64,000 nucleotides of DNA from JACPLR01 sp041649295 (GTDB lineage: Archaea; Nanobdellota; Nanobdellia; Pacearchaeales; GW2011-AR1): contig JBAZNI010000002.1 in assembly GCA_041649295.1 (NCBI GenBank), positions 142,805-206,804 of the forward strand, given 5' to 3'. The translations under genes and the position numbers were made by a program. Every line of letters begins with the position of its first letter. Positions within the stretch are counted from its first letter, which is position 1. A model generated the notes under the pieces. It was not told the origin of the DNA. It ran no database searches and saw only the letters and a list, made by a program, of their open reading frames with translations. Positions 25,881 through 34,332 of this stretch are shown one piece after another.

Positions 25881-26783
25881 ATGGCAGATAAAATTAAAGT
25901 TGTTTTTTTAGGAAGTGGAAGTGCTGTGCCGACAGCTGAAAGAAATCACCCAGCTGTGCTTTTAAAATACAAAAATGAGAATATTTTATTTGATTGCGGA
26001 GAAGGAACTCAAAGGCAGTTTAGGAAAGCAAAAATAAGTATTTGTAAATTAACAAAATTATTCATAACACATTGGCATGGAGACCATGTTTTGGGAATAC
26101 CAGGATTATTGCAAACACTTGCTTTCAATGATTATAACAGGAAACTTCAGATTTACGGGCCAAAAGGAACTAAAAAATATCTTGATGAAATATTTAAAAT
26201 TTTTATGCCTGTGAAAAAGATTTATTTTGAAGTTAGAGAATTGGATGGAGGAACTGCTTTTGAAACAATTGATTTTAAAATTTTATCTCATACCGTAAGA
26301 CATAATACTCCTTGTTTAGCTTATAGTTTTATTGAAAAAGGCAATTTAAGAATTGACAAGAAGAAATTAGATAAATTGAACATTGGAAATTCTCCGTTAA
26401 TTAAAAAGTTAAAAGAAGAAAAAGATGTGGTTATTAAGGGCAAGAAATTAAAATTTAAGGATTTAACTTATCGACAGATGGAGAAAAAAATTGTCATTAT
26501 GTCAGATACAAAGTATTTTAACGGCATAGAAAAAATTCCTGAAGATGCAGATTTGCTTGTTATAGAATCAACTTATTTAGATGAAGAAGAACTTGCAAAT
26601 GATAATTATCATTTAACTGTTTTACAAAGTGCTAATATTGCAAAAAAAGCAAAAGTAAAAAAATTGATTTTAACTCATTTAAGCCAGAAGCATCAAAAAA
26701 ATAAAGATGAATTTATTAAAATAGCTAAGAAGCATTTTAAAAATTCAGATGTTGCTGAGGATTTAATGAGTGTAGAGGTATAA
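25881..26783 (+). CDS. rnz: Ribonuclease Z (tRNA 3' processing)
   Basis: Metallo-beta-lactamase fold nuclease that removes tRNA 3' trailers. N-terminal FLGSGSAVPTAERNHPAVLL, the metal motif THWHGDHVLGIPGLL, a partial exosite arm (KLNIGNSPLIKKLKEEKD), IVIMSDTKYF, ESTYLDEE and the final LTHLSQKH are all in order. 300 residues, short-form RNase Z. Needed here since no tRNA encodes CCA. Confidence 0.96.
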   Translation: MADKIKVVFLGSGSAVPTAERNHPAVLLKYKNENILFDCGEGTQRQFRKAKISICKLTKLFITHWHGDHVLGIPGLLQTLAFNDYNRKLQIYGPKGTKKYLDEIFKIFMPVKKIYFEVRELDGGTAFETIDFKILSHTVRHNTPCLAYSFIEKGNLRIDKKKLDKLNIGNSPLIKKLKEEKDVVIKGKKLKFKDLTYRQMEKKIVIMSDTKYFNGIEKIPEDADLLVIESTYLDEEELANDNYHLTVLQSANIAKKAKVKKLILTHLSQKHQKNKDEFIKIAKKHFKNSDVAEDLMSVEV

Positions 26784-26784
26784 A

Positions 26785-26988
26785 ATGGCAGGCAATAATA
26801 GTTATGATCCTCTTCGTAGTTTTGTTTTTCAAGTAGTTATTGGCGAAAAGGAGTATGTTAGAAGGGACAATAATCCGGATGTTGCTGATAGAAATATAGT
26901 GGAATTCCACAGTAAAACTGCCCCAATTGTCACTAATACTTCTAGGGGGGAAAGTTTAACCGGAGCTTATGAGAATTATAGTGTTTAA
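26785..26988 (+). CDS. Small hypothetical protein (67 aa)
   Basis: Begins one base after the rnz stop, so probably co-transcribed. Sequence MAGNNSYDPLRSF..., no membrane segment, no motif recognised. Its last codons lie in the first copy of a 29-bp direct repeat (26954-27002), so the C-terminus may have been altered by the duplication. Confidence 0.45.
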   Translation: MAGNNSYDPLRSFVFQVVIGEKEYVRRDNNPDVADRNIVEFHSKTAPIVTNTSRGESLTGAYENYSV

Positions 26989-27002
26989 CCAGAGCTTATG
27001 AG
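26954..27002. repeat. 29-bp imperfect tandem duplication
   Basis: GTTTAACCGGAGCTTATGAG (26954-26973) is repeated as GTTTAACCAGAGCTTATGAG (26983-27002), one mismatch in 20, period 29 bp. It spans the end of the small gene 26785-26988. Confidence 0.85.
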
Positions 27003-27051
27003 GTTTAGCAATTCAAAATGTTTATATATGATTTTTTGGTTGTATTTTTGA

Positions 27052-27185
27052 GCTCCCGTAGCTCAGCCTGGATAGAGCGATAGCCTTCTAGTGATGTGGG
27101 AAAACCTACGGTTTTCCTAACACTACCTTTCCCTTAAGGTAGAGAAGAAAGCTATAGGTCGCAGGTTCGAATCCTGTCGGGAGCA
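27052..27185 (+). tRNA. tRNA-Arg (anticodon TCT) with 59-nt intron
   Basis: Acceptor GCTCCCG/CGGGAGC, D-stem GCTC/GAGC, anticodon stem ATAGC/GCTAT with loop CTTCTA-A around an intron at 27091-27149, T-stem GCAGG/CCTGT with TTCGAAT, discriminator A. The intron is at canonical position 37/38. CTTC of the anticodon loop can pair with GAAG near the intron end to give a bulge-helix-bulge. The intron carries AAAACCTACGGTTTTCC, the element also seen in the tRNA-Leu intron and at 13747. The 3' end overlaps the 80-bp duplication that follows. Confidence 0.93.
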
Positions 27186-27330
27186 TTAACGGATTCGAAG
27201 TGCTCATGAAGCAAAGCTTCCTGGCAACTTATATTCTGTGAATCTAAGTAATCCTGTCGGGAGCATTAACGGATTCGAAGTGCTCATGAAGCAAAGCTTC
27301 CTGGCAACTTATATTCTGCGAATCTAAGTA
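27171..27330. repeat. 80-bp tandem duplication beginning in the tRNA-Arg 3' end
   Basis: 27171-27250 and 27251-27330 are near-identical (one difference seen: TCTGTGAA versus TCTGCGAA), followed by a degenerate start of a third unit. Each unit starts with the tRNA 3' part ATCCTGTCGGGAGCA. It then contains GATTCG...CGAATC as outer arms and GAAGC-AAA-GCTTC as an inner hairpin. It may be a structured RNA trailer, an att-like repeat or simple slippage. Confidence 0.9.
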
Positions 27331-27457
27331 ATCTTGCAGGATATCTAGTTTATCAATTATAAAAGTAGAAAGAATTAATTACAGAAATTAAACTTCTTTA
27401 TAGATTATTAAGTAAAGGATAATAGTAATTTAAAAAGGAAGTATTTTTTTATTTTTT

Positions 27458-27777
27458 ATGGCAGAAGAAATAATAAAACACCCATGTATATCTGGTTTTC
27501 CTTTTATTAAATTATCAGAAATACAAGAAGGTAGAAAAATGAGCTCTGGATTACGCGATGAAGTTGAAGTAATTGCTTGTTCCCCAGTTGAAGTTAGAGG
27601 GGGTCTTATTTTAATGTTCTTTTTGAAGAAGATGACAGGGTATTTATTCGCACTATGATGGGTAGGTCTGATAAGGTAACGGGTGTATGGGTTTATGCTC
27701 GGGATGAAATAACAGAGTTAAAAGAAGCAGACCCAAATTATAAAAAAACCCAGAGTATTCTAAATAGGGTTGCTTGA
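27458..27777 (+). pseudogene. Frameshifted small gene, unknown function
   Basis: The frame starting at ATG 27458 (MAEEIIKHPCISGFPFIKLS) runs to a GGGGG run near 27600, then stops early. A second frame continues directly from there: SYFNVLFEEDDRVFIRTMMG and on to ...ILNRVA and stop at 27777, with normal codon use. Adding one G to the run would join both parts into one protein of about 106 residues. So the gene is broken by a 1-nt indel, is phase-variable, or the assembly has an error. Confidence 0.75.
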
Positions 27778-27889
27778 TATTATAAGAAAAGCTATAAGAG
27801 GTACTAACCAGATAATAAAATGTTATCATCTTGTTATAATTTATCAGGAAATTCAAATATTTTATAAAGCTGATATTCTTAAGTACTTT

Positions 27890-28480
27890 ATGGAACAAAA
27901 GGGGGAGGATACTAAAGTATATTCATTAAGCCCTGTTGTTACTCGAATAAGGCAGTTAAATAATAATTATGTTGCAGTTGCTATTTATTTAGGGATATTA
28001 TTGATTCTTGTTGAAATTTTTGCCTTATTTCTTTTAGATTTAAGCACTTTATTAGCACTTATATTTGGAGTATTTTTAATTATATGTTATGCAGTTGCAT
28101 TATTCTTTCTTTTAGACCCTGAATTTTTGACTGAAATAAATAAAACAAAAGTTATTTCTTACCATCCTTCTCAAATTATTGCAGAACGCCAACCAGTGGT
28201 TAAAGAGCAACAGGCTCCGATTATCAAAGAGCAGATAAGGTATGTTGAAGTTCCTCGCGAAAAGATTGTTGAGAAGATTGTAGAAGTACCCAGGAAAAAA
28301 TTAGTTATTCCTAAGTATGAATTTATCGGAAGTTCTGAAACTAAAGTATATCATAAGAGGTCATGCAGATTTAGGAAGTTAATAAAAAGAAAATACCAAG
28401 TAAACAGCAATGATATAAAATACTTTACTTCAAAAAAGTATACCCCCTGCAAGGTTTGCTTGAAAAATAGTAAAAAGTGA
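27890..28480 (+). CDS. Two-helix membrane protein with C-terminal Cys/His module
   Basis: I start at ATG 27890 (MEQKGEDT), since TTTTATAAA lies about 25 bp upstream; the longer frame from 27770 overlaps the preceding gene. 196 residues: two transmembrane helices (about 28-75), a Pro/Val/Glu-rich linker (VEVPREKIVEKIVEVPRKK), then FIGSSETKVYHKRSCRF and KYTPCKVC. The YH-x4-C...PC-x-x-C layout resembles the small Ada-like/zinc-binding module found at the end of some secreted nucleases. Which side of the membrane it lies on is unclear. Confidence 0.65.
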   Translation: MEQKGEDTKVYSLSPVVTRIRQLNNNYVAVAIYLGILLILVEIFALFLLDLSTLLALIFGVFLIICYAVALFFLLDPEFLTEINKTKVISYHPSQIIAERQPVVKEQQAPIIKEQIRYVEVPREKIVEKIVEVPRKKLVIPKYEFIGSSETKVYHKRSCRFRKLIKRKYQVNSNDIKYFTSKKYTPCKVCLKNSKK

Positions 28481-28546
28481 TTTAATAATTTCTGTTAAAA
28501 TTAAACAACAATATATTTAAATAATTGATAGGCTCTTTGATTTTGT

Positions 28547-28618
28547 GCGCGGATGGCACAATGGTACTGCGTTCGCCTGCAGAGCGAATTTTCCTGGGTT
28601 CGATTCCCAGTCCGCGCT
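28547..28618 (+). tRNA. tRNA-Cys (anticodon GCA)
   Basis: Acceptor GCGCGGA/TCCGCGC, anticodon stem TTCGC/GCGAA with loop CTGCAGA (GCA), T-stem CTGGG/CCCAG with TTCGATT, discriminator T as expected for Cys. The D-stem has a C-C mismatch at its inner pair. Confidence 0.95.
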
Positions 28619-28626
28619 TTTTTAAA

Positions 28627-29034
28627 ATGAAACAAAAGTCAATCTCACTGGTTCTCTTTTATGATTGTAAGGGGAATATATTGATTCAGGATAGGAGAGA
28701 GAATAGTAAATTCGGAGAAGATTATAATTTATTTGGAGGTAAAATTTTGGAAGGGGAAACTCCGGATGAAGCAATAATCCGGGAAGTTAAAGAGGAATTG
28801 GGGTATAATTTAAAACAATTTAGGTTGTTTAATTATGTCAGCAAATACGTAGCATGCTTAGACACTCAACTTGAACGGTTTGTTTTTCTTGCTTTGATGC
28901 CTTCTTTAGATGAGTTTAAATGTGTTGATGGAAGAGCAGAAATAATTCGAATTGAAGATAGTTTTGATTTAAAATTAATCCCCGGAAATGAGGGGTTATT
29001 GAGAGAGATTTATGAACATTTTAAAAATGGCTAA
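28627..29034 (+). CDS. Nudix hydrolase
   Basis: 135 residues from ATG 28627; the longer frame begins before and runs through tRNA-Cys and is rejected. The Nudix box is complete: G-GKILEG-E-TPDEAII-RE-VKEELGY. Hydrolyses a nucleoside diphosphate linked to another moiety; the substrate cannot be read from the sequence, and it could be an IPP-isomerase- or MutT-like housekeeping enzyme. The gene starts 9 bp after tRNA-Cys. Its stop overlaps the convergent neighbour by 4 bp. Confidence 0.88.
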   Translation: MKQKSISLVLFYDCKGNILIQDRRENSKFGEDYNLFGGKILEGETPDEAIIREVKEELGYNLKQFRLFNYVSKYVACLDTQLERFVFLALMPSLDEFKCVDGRAEIIRIEDSFDLKLIPGNEGLLREIYEHFKNG

Positions 29035-29804
29035 TTATTTAATTTTTTCCTATAATGCCGCTCAATTGCCAAAAGAATTGTGGTTGAAATAACACAAAAA
29101 ACAAAGATATAGAGAAAACTACTGCTTTTTGTAAAACTATATGCTCCAGCATTTACATTTTCAGGGCTAATGCTTGTTATTAAAGAGCCACCATTGGTTT
29201 TTTTGTTTAAGATACCAATAGCGCCCCCAGTCAAACTCACTTCTCCCCATGCTCCGGTTGTTTTGCCATCACTTACTTTAACATTATAAACACCATTGGG
29301 AGCAATTAATCTTAATTCTGCTGACTCTCCGATATTTAATTCAATTGTTTTTTCTCCTATTGTATCTCCAATAGCAACTTGAATTTTTTCATTGTAAAAG
29401 GTATTCCCAGTATTTGTTATTTTTAATATATCTTCATTTAATTCAAAATTAACCATTTCTTTTTCTTTTATACTAAAGATAGTCGTTGCTTTTTCCCCTT
29501 CTTCTTCTTCTGCGATTATTTTCCACATTCCCCCAAGAGTATTTTCACCAAGAGAAACTTCAACAAACTCATTTGTTTGAATGTCTTTAGTTATTTGGTT
29601 TTTTATAGAATCTTCAAAAACAACAAATATCTGTTTATTAATTGGATTGCTATTTTCATCAAGAAGAGATACTTTTAATGTTATATTATTTCCTGCTCCA
29701 AATTCTTCACCCATTGTAAAAATTTCTATTTTAGATAAATCTGCAAATACTGCAGGCAATAGAATAATCATAGCAAATATAACTACTGATAATTTTTTAT
29801 CCAT
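29031..29804 (-). CDS. Exported protein with C-terminal membrane anchor
   Basis: 257 residues from ATG 29804 (MDKKLSVVIFAMIILLPAVFAD, a clear signal peptide). The body looks like repeated beta-sandwich/Ig-like domains (NNITLKVSLLDENSNPINKQ; ITNTGNTFYNEKIQVAIG). A C-terminal helix (FLYIFVFCVISTTILLAI) with a basic tail anchors it. It is divergent from another large surface protein with the same architecture, sharing an upstream region. Confidence 0.75.
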   Translation of the reverse strand: MDKKLSVVIFAMIILLPAVFADLSKIEIFTMGEEFGAGNNITLKVSLLDENSNPINKQIFVVFEDSIKNQITKDIQTNEFVEVSLGENTLGGMWKIIAEEEEGEKATTIFSIKEKEMVNFELNEDILKITNTGNTFYNEKIQVAIGDTIGEKTIELNIGESAELRLIAPNGVYNVKVSDGKTTGAWGEVSLTGGAIGILNKKTNGGSLITSISPENVNAGAYSFTKSSSFLYIFVFCVISTTILLAIERHYRKKLNN

Positions 29805-29886
29805 ATTTAAATAAAATGGGAACATTATATAAACATTTCTTAAACTTTTAATAAACTATTTAAATCAAACTTTTCTTTATTTAACA

Positions 29887-31899
29887 ATGGGAAAGGAGGG
29901 GGCTGCACTTATTATCAGTATTATGTTGCTGGGGGTTGTTTGTGCACTTTCTTTTACAGATACTGGTCAGGAGAATTTCAGCTTTGGAATTTATAATAAT
30001 ACAGAATATAATGGGAGTGCGATTATTTTATGTCCTGGAAATTTATCCGGAACTTATACAAGCAAAATTTTTGATGCAGAAGTTGGGTCTATCTGGAAGG
30101 ATTTAGCCTGGCAAAAAAAGAGTTACAACCCTTATAATTCTTCATTAACTTCAGTTTTTCATTCAAGAAGAAATAGATCTGAGGTTTTTAACCTCGATAA
30201 CATTTATTATTCAGCAGATATGAGGGACTTAAATAAAAATCTTTACCTTAATTTTTCAGCCACTTTACTGGATAATTCAGTGATTAAGTTTTATGCTAAG
30301 AAAAGCAAGGGATTAACTATTGGGATTTATTCACAGGATGATCCATCTGGAAGCACCGCTCTTGGGAATCTTTCTATTACTTCTGTGTCTGGCGAGTGGT
30401 ATAATATAACATTGAATATATCAAGCCCTACAAGTAATATTTGGATTGGAGAGGGAAGTAAAAGTGAAAAAAATCCAAAAGATGACTTTGATTATATTTT
30501 TGCAGAAGTTCCCGGAACAAATATAACACTTTTGGCAAGAAACTGTTCTCAAGATAATTGCTCTGATAGCATATGGCAAGAGATTAATTTTTCTAATATT
30601 CAATTATCCGGCAGATATTTTCAATATATAATATTTTTTGAAAGTCCGGATAAAACTATAACTCCTTATTTTCAAGGAATTGAATTTAATTATACAATTA
30701 TTAATTTTCCGCCAATTATTTATATTTATTCTCCAGAAGAAAGAATTTATGAGTATAATGAGTCTTTAAGTTTGAATTTTAGCGTTAGTGATGAAGATAA
30801 CAATCTTGATAGTTGCTGGTATAATCTAGAGGGCGAAGAAAATATTAGTTTAGTTAACTGCCAAAATATTACATTTAATCTTTCCGAGGGCAATCATGTT
30901 CTTTTTTTGTATGCTAATGACAGTTATGGCGAGGAAGCAAATAATTCTGTCAATTTTTCAGTAAGCATACCTGTTGCAATCCCTATTACTAGAGATTTAA
31001 GCGGAGGAGGGGGGGGCAGCGGTGGCGGAAGTAGTGGTGGCGGAAGTAGTGACGGAAATTTGGGAAATAACTTTGATGAGAGTGTGATAAACAGCAGTTT
31101 GGAGGATTTAATAATTAGTAATTTAAGTTTTGTAAATATTCCCAGTGTGCTTGTAAATCCTGGAGAATCTAAAGAATTAAGGTTGATTGCTAGAAATACC
31201 GGAGAGAACTATCTTAATCTTTGCAAATTAAAAGGGACAGGGGCATATAATTCATGGATAACTTCTAATGAATTGGGGAATATAAACAGCGGACAATCTT
31301 ATGAATTCATATTTAATTTAAATATTCCAGAATCAACTTCTCCTGGAGAATATTATCCAAGAATTGTGGTTGAATGTGAGAAATCATCAGAATCAACAGA
31401 ATTTGTAATTAATGTTCTTGATAAAAAATTAGAGTTTGATTTAGTTGAAGCAAGAAGAATTGATAAAGGAAATATTAAAGTTAAGTATATAATGAAAGAA
31501 TCTTCTGGTATTAATCAGGAGGTTAAAATCCAGTTTTTATTTTATGATTCTGAAAATCAAAAAATTACAGAGTATTATGATGATAAGTTCATCGCCGCTG
31601 GTTCAGAAAATGAGTTTGAATCTTTAATCCCTATAAACAGTGATATTGAGGGTTCTGTAAGCCTGCTTATTAATTTTAATTCGGAAATTTACTCTAGTTT
31701 TGTCCAGGAAAATGTTATGATAGGCTCTCCTATAAGTGGTTTTGCAATTTTTTCAAGAGCATCTGGAAGAGGTATAACCCTTAGTGTTGTTTTTGCAGTT
31801 ATCTTCTTAATTTTTGCAACTATCTTAATTATAAGGATTTATAACTTTAGAAAAAGAGCTGGGCATATAAGGGGCTATAGAAAAAGGAAAAAGCATTAG
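29887..31899 (+). CDS. Large Ig-like surface protein with C-terminal anchor
   Basis: 670 residues. N-terminal hydrophobic signal (AALIISIMLLGVVCALSF). Many Asn-x-Ser/Thr sequons (NNTEYNGS, NLSGT, NISS and others) suggest N-glycosylation. Beta-sandwich domains, one cadherin/PKD-like (YIYSPEERIYEYNESLSLNFSV). A Gly/Ser linker (about 372-395) separates them from NEW1/CARDB-like domains. A C-terminal helix (VVFAVIFLIFATILIIRIY) and an Arg/Lys tail keep it in the membrane. Probable S-layer or cell-envelope component. Confidence 0.75.
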   Translation: MGKEGAALIISIMLLGVVCALSFTDTGQENFSFGIYNNTEYNGSAIILCPGNLSGTYTSKIFDAEVGSIWKDLAWQKKSYNPYNSSLTSVFHSRRNRSEVFNLDNIYYSADMRDLNKNLYLNFSATLLDNSVIKFYAKKSKGLTIGIYSQDDPSGSTALGNLSITSVSGEWYNITLNISSPTSNIWIGEGSKSEKNPKDDFDYIFAEVPGTNITLLARNCSQDNCSDSIWQEINFSNIQLSGRYFQYIIFFESPDKTITPYFQGIEFNYTIINFPPIIYIYSPEERIYEYNESLSLNFSVSDEDNNLDSCWYNLEGEENISLVNCQNITFNLSEGNHVLFLYANDSYGEEANNSVNFSVSIPVAIPITRDLSGGGGGSGGGSSGGGSSDGNLGNNFDESVINSSLEDLIISNLSFVNIPSVLVNPGESKELRLIARNTGENYLNLCKLKGTGAYNSWITSNELGNINSGQSYEFIFNLNIPESTSPGEYYPRIVVECEKSSESTEFVINVLDKKLEFDLVEARRIDKGNIKVKYIMKESSGINQEVKIQFLFYDSENQKITEYYDDKFIAAGSENEFESLIPINSDIEGSVSLLINFNSEIYSSFVQENVMIGSPISGFAIFSRASGRGITLSVVFAVIFLIFATILIIRIYNFRKRAGHIRGYRKRKKH

Positions 31900-32023
31900 T
31901 TTTTTAGTGTGTAGAATGTAATAAATAATTTCGGGGGGAAATGCAAGGCAACTATAATTTATTTTTAATTGACTTATTTTTGTAGCATTAACATTCCCAT
32001 TTATTTTTAGTTTCTGTACAAAC

Positions 32024-32191
32024 TTAATCAATAGTTCTTTCTTGCATTGATTTTAAATCAATTTTGTGTTGCTTATGAGATGCGGGTTTTTGGAATGAAC
32101 TTTGATATGTTTGATACGATTCTACAGGATGCCGGATAACATAGCAAGTATCCACAACTGTTTTCATAACTGCTCTAACTATTCTTTTCAT
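32024..32191 (-). CDS. Possible small protein (55 aa)
   Basis: Small frame in a 379-bp gap (31900-32278): MKRIVRAVMKTVVDTCYVIR and onward, ending in SMQERTID. The composition is protein-like and basic, with an amphipathic N-terminal helix. No motif recognised and no clear Shine-Dalgarno site; coding is plausible, not proven. The rest of the gap holds nothing else I can identify. Confidence 0.4.
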   Translation of the reverse strand: MKRIVRAVMKTVVDTCYVIRHPVESYQTYQSSFQKPASHKQHKIDLKSMQERTID

Positions 32192-32278
32192 TTTATTTTT
32201 TATGCTTGTTTATTAATAAACATTTGTGTATTACAAGAACTTGTAAAAATTTAAAAACTTCTTGTAGTTACTAAGTGC

Positions 32279-33931
32279 ATGTATATTGTTAAGCAGGTTA
32301 TTAATGGCGGAGAGTATTATTATATTCGGAGGAGTGTTAGGGAGGGGGACAAAGTTAAATCTAAACTTGTTTGTTATGGTGGCAAAACAAAAGAAGATGC
32401 AGAGAAAAAGCTGAAGGAATTGGAAGGAGAAAGGATTAAAAACAAAGAATTCAATGAACCAACAATGAATGAGAAAAACTTAACAATTGATGAGCTTGCT
32501 AATTTTTGCAAAGCTAAGGGGTTTATTTTCAGAAGTTCAGATATTTACGGAGGTTTGTCTGGATTTTGGGATTTTGGGCCACTTGGTGTAGAATTATTTA
32601 ATAATATAAAACAAGATTGGTGGAATTTCTTTGTAAGGGAGCGAGAGAATATGGTTGGAATGGACGGTTCTATCATTTCTCATCCAAGGACATGGAAAGC
32701 TTCTGGACATTTGGCAAGTTTTTCTGATGTTGCAGTTATATGCAAGAAATGCGGAAAATCAACTAAGTTAGATAAAAGCGAAGTTGGAAAAGCTAGTTGT
32801 GATTGTGGGGGAGATTATGATGTTAAAGGAGAGTTTAATTTAATGTTTAAAACTTCAATAGGAGCTTTAGAGCCTATGGAAGCGTATCTTCGAGGAGAAA
32901 CTGCACAAGGGATGTTTTTGGATTTTAAACTTATACAGCAAACCTCAAGACAACAGCTACCATTTGGAATTGCGCAAATAGGAAAATGTTTTAGAAATGA
33001 AATTGCTCCGCGAGATTTTTTATTTCGTTCACGAGAATTTAATATTGGAGAATTTGAATTTTTTATTAATCCAGAAGATAAAAAATGCGATTTATTAACT
33101 AAAGAACAATTGAAACTTAAATTTAATTTTTTAGATGATGAAACACAGAAATCTGGAAGTGATAAATTGAAACAAGTTGAAATTGGAGATATTTTAAAAA
33201 AAGGCAAGTTAGACGAATGGCATGCTTACTGGTTAGCAGAGCAGATTAAATGGTTTTATTCTTTAGGGTTATATGAGATAAAAATCAGAGAGCATACAAA
33301 AGAAGAGCTTAGCCATTATAGTTCTGCAACTTTTGATGTTGATTATGCATATCCTTTTGGCAGCAAAGAACTTGGAGGAATTGCAAACAGAGGGCAGTAT
33401 GATTTAACACAGCATCAGAAAGAAAGCAAGGAAAGCATGGAAATATTCGACGATAAAACTAAAACTAAAGTTATTCCTAAAGTTATTGAACCTACATTTG
33501 GAATAGAGAGAGTATTTTTAGCTGTTTTGACAAAAGCATATAATTTTGACAAAGAAAGAGGAAATGTTGTCCTTAAAATTCCTGCTAAATTATCTCCTGT
33601 AAAAGCAGCTGTTTTTCCTATAATTAAAAAACCAGAATATGAGAAAATATGCGAGGATATTGTCAAAGATTTAAAAGAAGAGTGGAATGTCGCTTATGAT
33701 AAATCTGGTAGTATTGGGAGAAGATATGCGCGAAATGATGAAATTGGAACTCCAATGTGCATAACAATTGATGAGCAAAGTTCTGAAGACAAATCTGTCA
33801 CAGTAAGATGGAGAGATAATGCCGAGCAGATAAGGGTGAAAATAAAAGATTTAAGAGAGATGATGAGAAGAGTAATTAATGGCGAGGATATCTTTAATTT
33901 TGGAAAAAGAGTGGATACTAGAAAGAAATAA
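32279..33931 (+). CDS. glyS: Glycyl-tRNA synthetase (alpha2 type) with extra N-terminal domain
   Basis: Class II synthetase of the archaeal/eukaryotic dimer type. The synthetase part begins near residue 63 with LTIDELANFCKAKGFIFRSSDIYGGLSGFWDFGPLGVEL, then motif 2 (QIGKCFRNEIAPRDFLFRSREF), a zinc-like CKKCG/CDCGG insert, motif 3 region (EPTFGIERVFLAVL) and the anticodon-binding domain. Residues 1-55 (YIVKQVINGGEYYYIRRSVREGDKVKSKLVCYGG) are an added small beta-rich module not part of standard GlyRS. ATG 32465 is an alternative start without it. Confidence 0.95.
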   Translation: MYIVKQVINGGEYYYIRRSVREGDKVKSKLVCYGGKTKEDAEKKLKELEGERIKNKEFNEPTMNEKNLTIDELANFCKAKGFIFRSSDIYGGLSGFWDFGPLGVELFNNIKQDWWNFFVRERENMVGMDGSIISHPRTWKASGHLASFSDVAVICKKCGKSTKLDKSEVGKASCDCGGDYDVKGEFNLMFKTSIGALEPMEAYLRGETAQGMFLDFKLIQQTSRQQLPFGIAQIGKCFRNEIAPRDFLFRSREFNIGEFEFFINPEDKKCDLLTKEQLKLKFNFLDDETQKSGSDKLKQVEIGDILKKGKLDEWHAYWLAEQIKWFYSLGLYEIKIREHTKEELSHYSSATFDVDYAYPFGSKELGGIANRGQYDLTQHQKESKESMEIFDDKTKTKVIPKVIEPTFGIERVFLAVLTKAYNFDKERGNVVLKIPAKLSPVKAAVFPIIKKPEYEKICEDIVKDLKEEWNVAYDKSGSIGRRYARNDEIGTPMCITIDEQSSEDKSVTVRWRDNAEQIRVKIKDLREMMRRVINGEDIFNFGKRVDTRKK

Positions 33932-34070
33932 TTGACTTGAATTTGATAATCATAATATTGCTCTTATAGAAATTTGTAATAATAAAATAAAAAAGAAAAA
34001 GATAAAAATCAAAAAGAAAAATAAAATTTGATAATATATAAAAATAAATAATAAAATATGAAGTAAATTC

Positions 34071-34109
34071 TTACTTCTTTTTTTTCTTAGCAGCTTTTTT
34101 CTTAGCCAT
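34071..34109 (-). CDS. Tiny Lys-rich ORF (12 aa) with a strong ribosome binding site
   Basis: ATG GCT AAG AAA AAA ... TAA encodes MAKKKAAKKKKK. AAGGAGGT lies 7-14 bases before the ATG, one of the best Shine-Dalgarno sites in the window. A TATA-like AAATTTATAAA is found further upstream near 34230 on the same strand, and a second GGAGG near 34190. A conserved basic micropeptide (nucleic acid binding) is possible, or a leader peptide. The rest of the gap 33932-34332 is AT-rich with no other gene. Confidence 0.5.
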   Translation of the reverse strand: MAKKKAAKKKKK

Positions 34110-34142
34110 TGTTTTACCTCCTTAGATAAATGTTAATATAGA

Positions 34143-34157
34143 ATCAATTAAATTGAT
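34143..34157. promoter_or_regulatory. Palindrome upstream of the tiny Lys-rich ORF
   Basis: ATCAATTAAATTGAT is a perfect palindrome with 7-bp arms, between the TATA-like box and the Shine-Dalgarno of the 12-codon ORF. It could be an operator or a small RNA hairpin. Confidence 0.3.
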
Positions 34158-34332
34158 ACTAATAAAACTAATTTTAATTATTTTTTTCCTCCTTTTATTT
34201 TATATTTTAAGCACTTCTTCTTTATAAATTTATGCCTTTAACAATTTCTTCCGTCGCTAAAATTCTAAATTTTTTTTATTTTTTTTATTAAATAACAGAA
34301 AAAATTAAAAAGTATAAATCCTAGAAATAATT

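Noticed and set aside
27171..27330. CRISPR array
   Set aside because: Only two adjacent 80-bp units with no spacers and no cas genes in the window; a tandem duplication.
28525..28626. N-terminal extension of the Nudix protein
   Set aside because: It covers tRNA-Cys; ATG 28627 gives a normal Nudix length.
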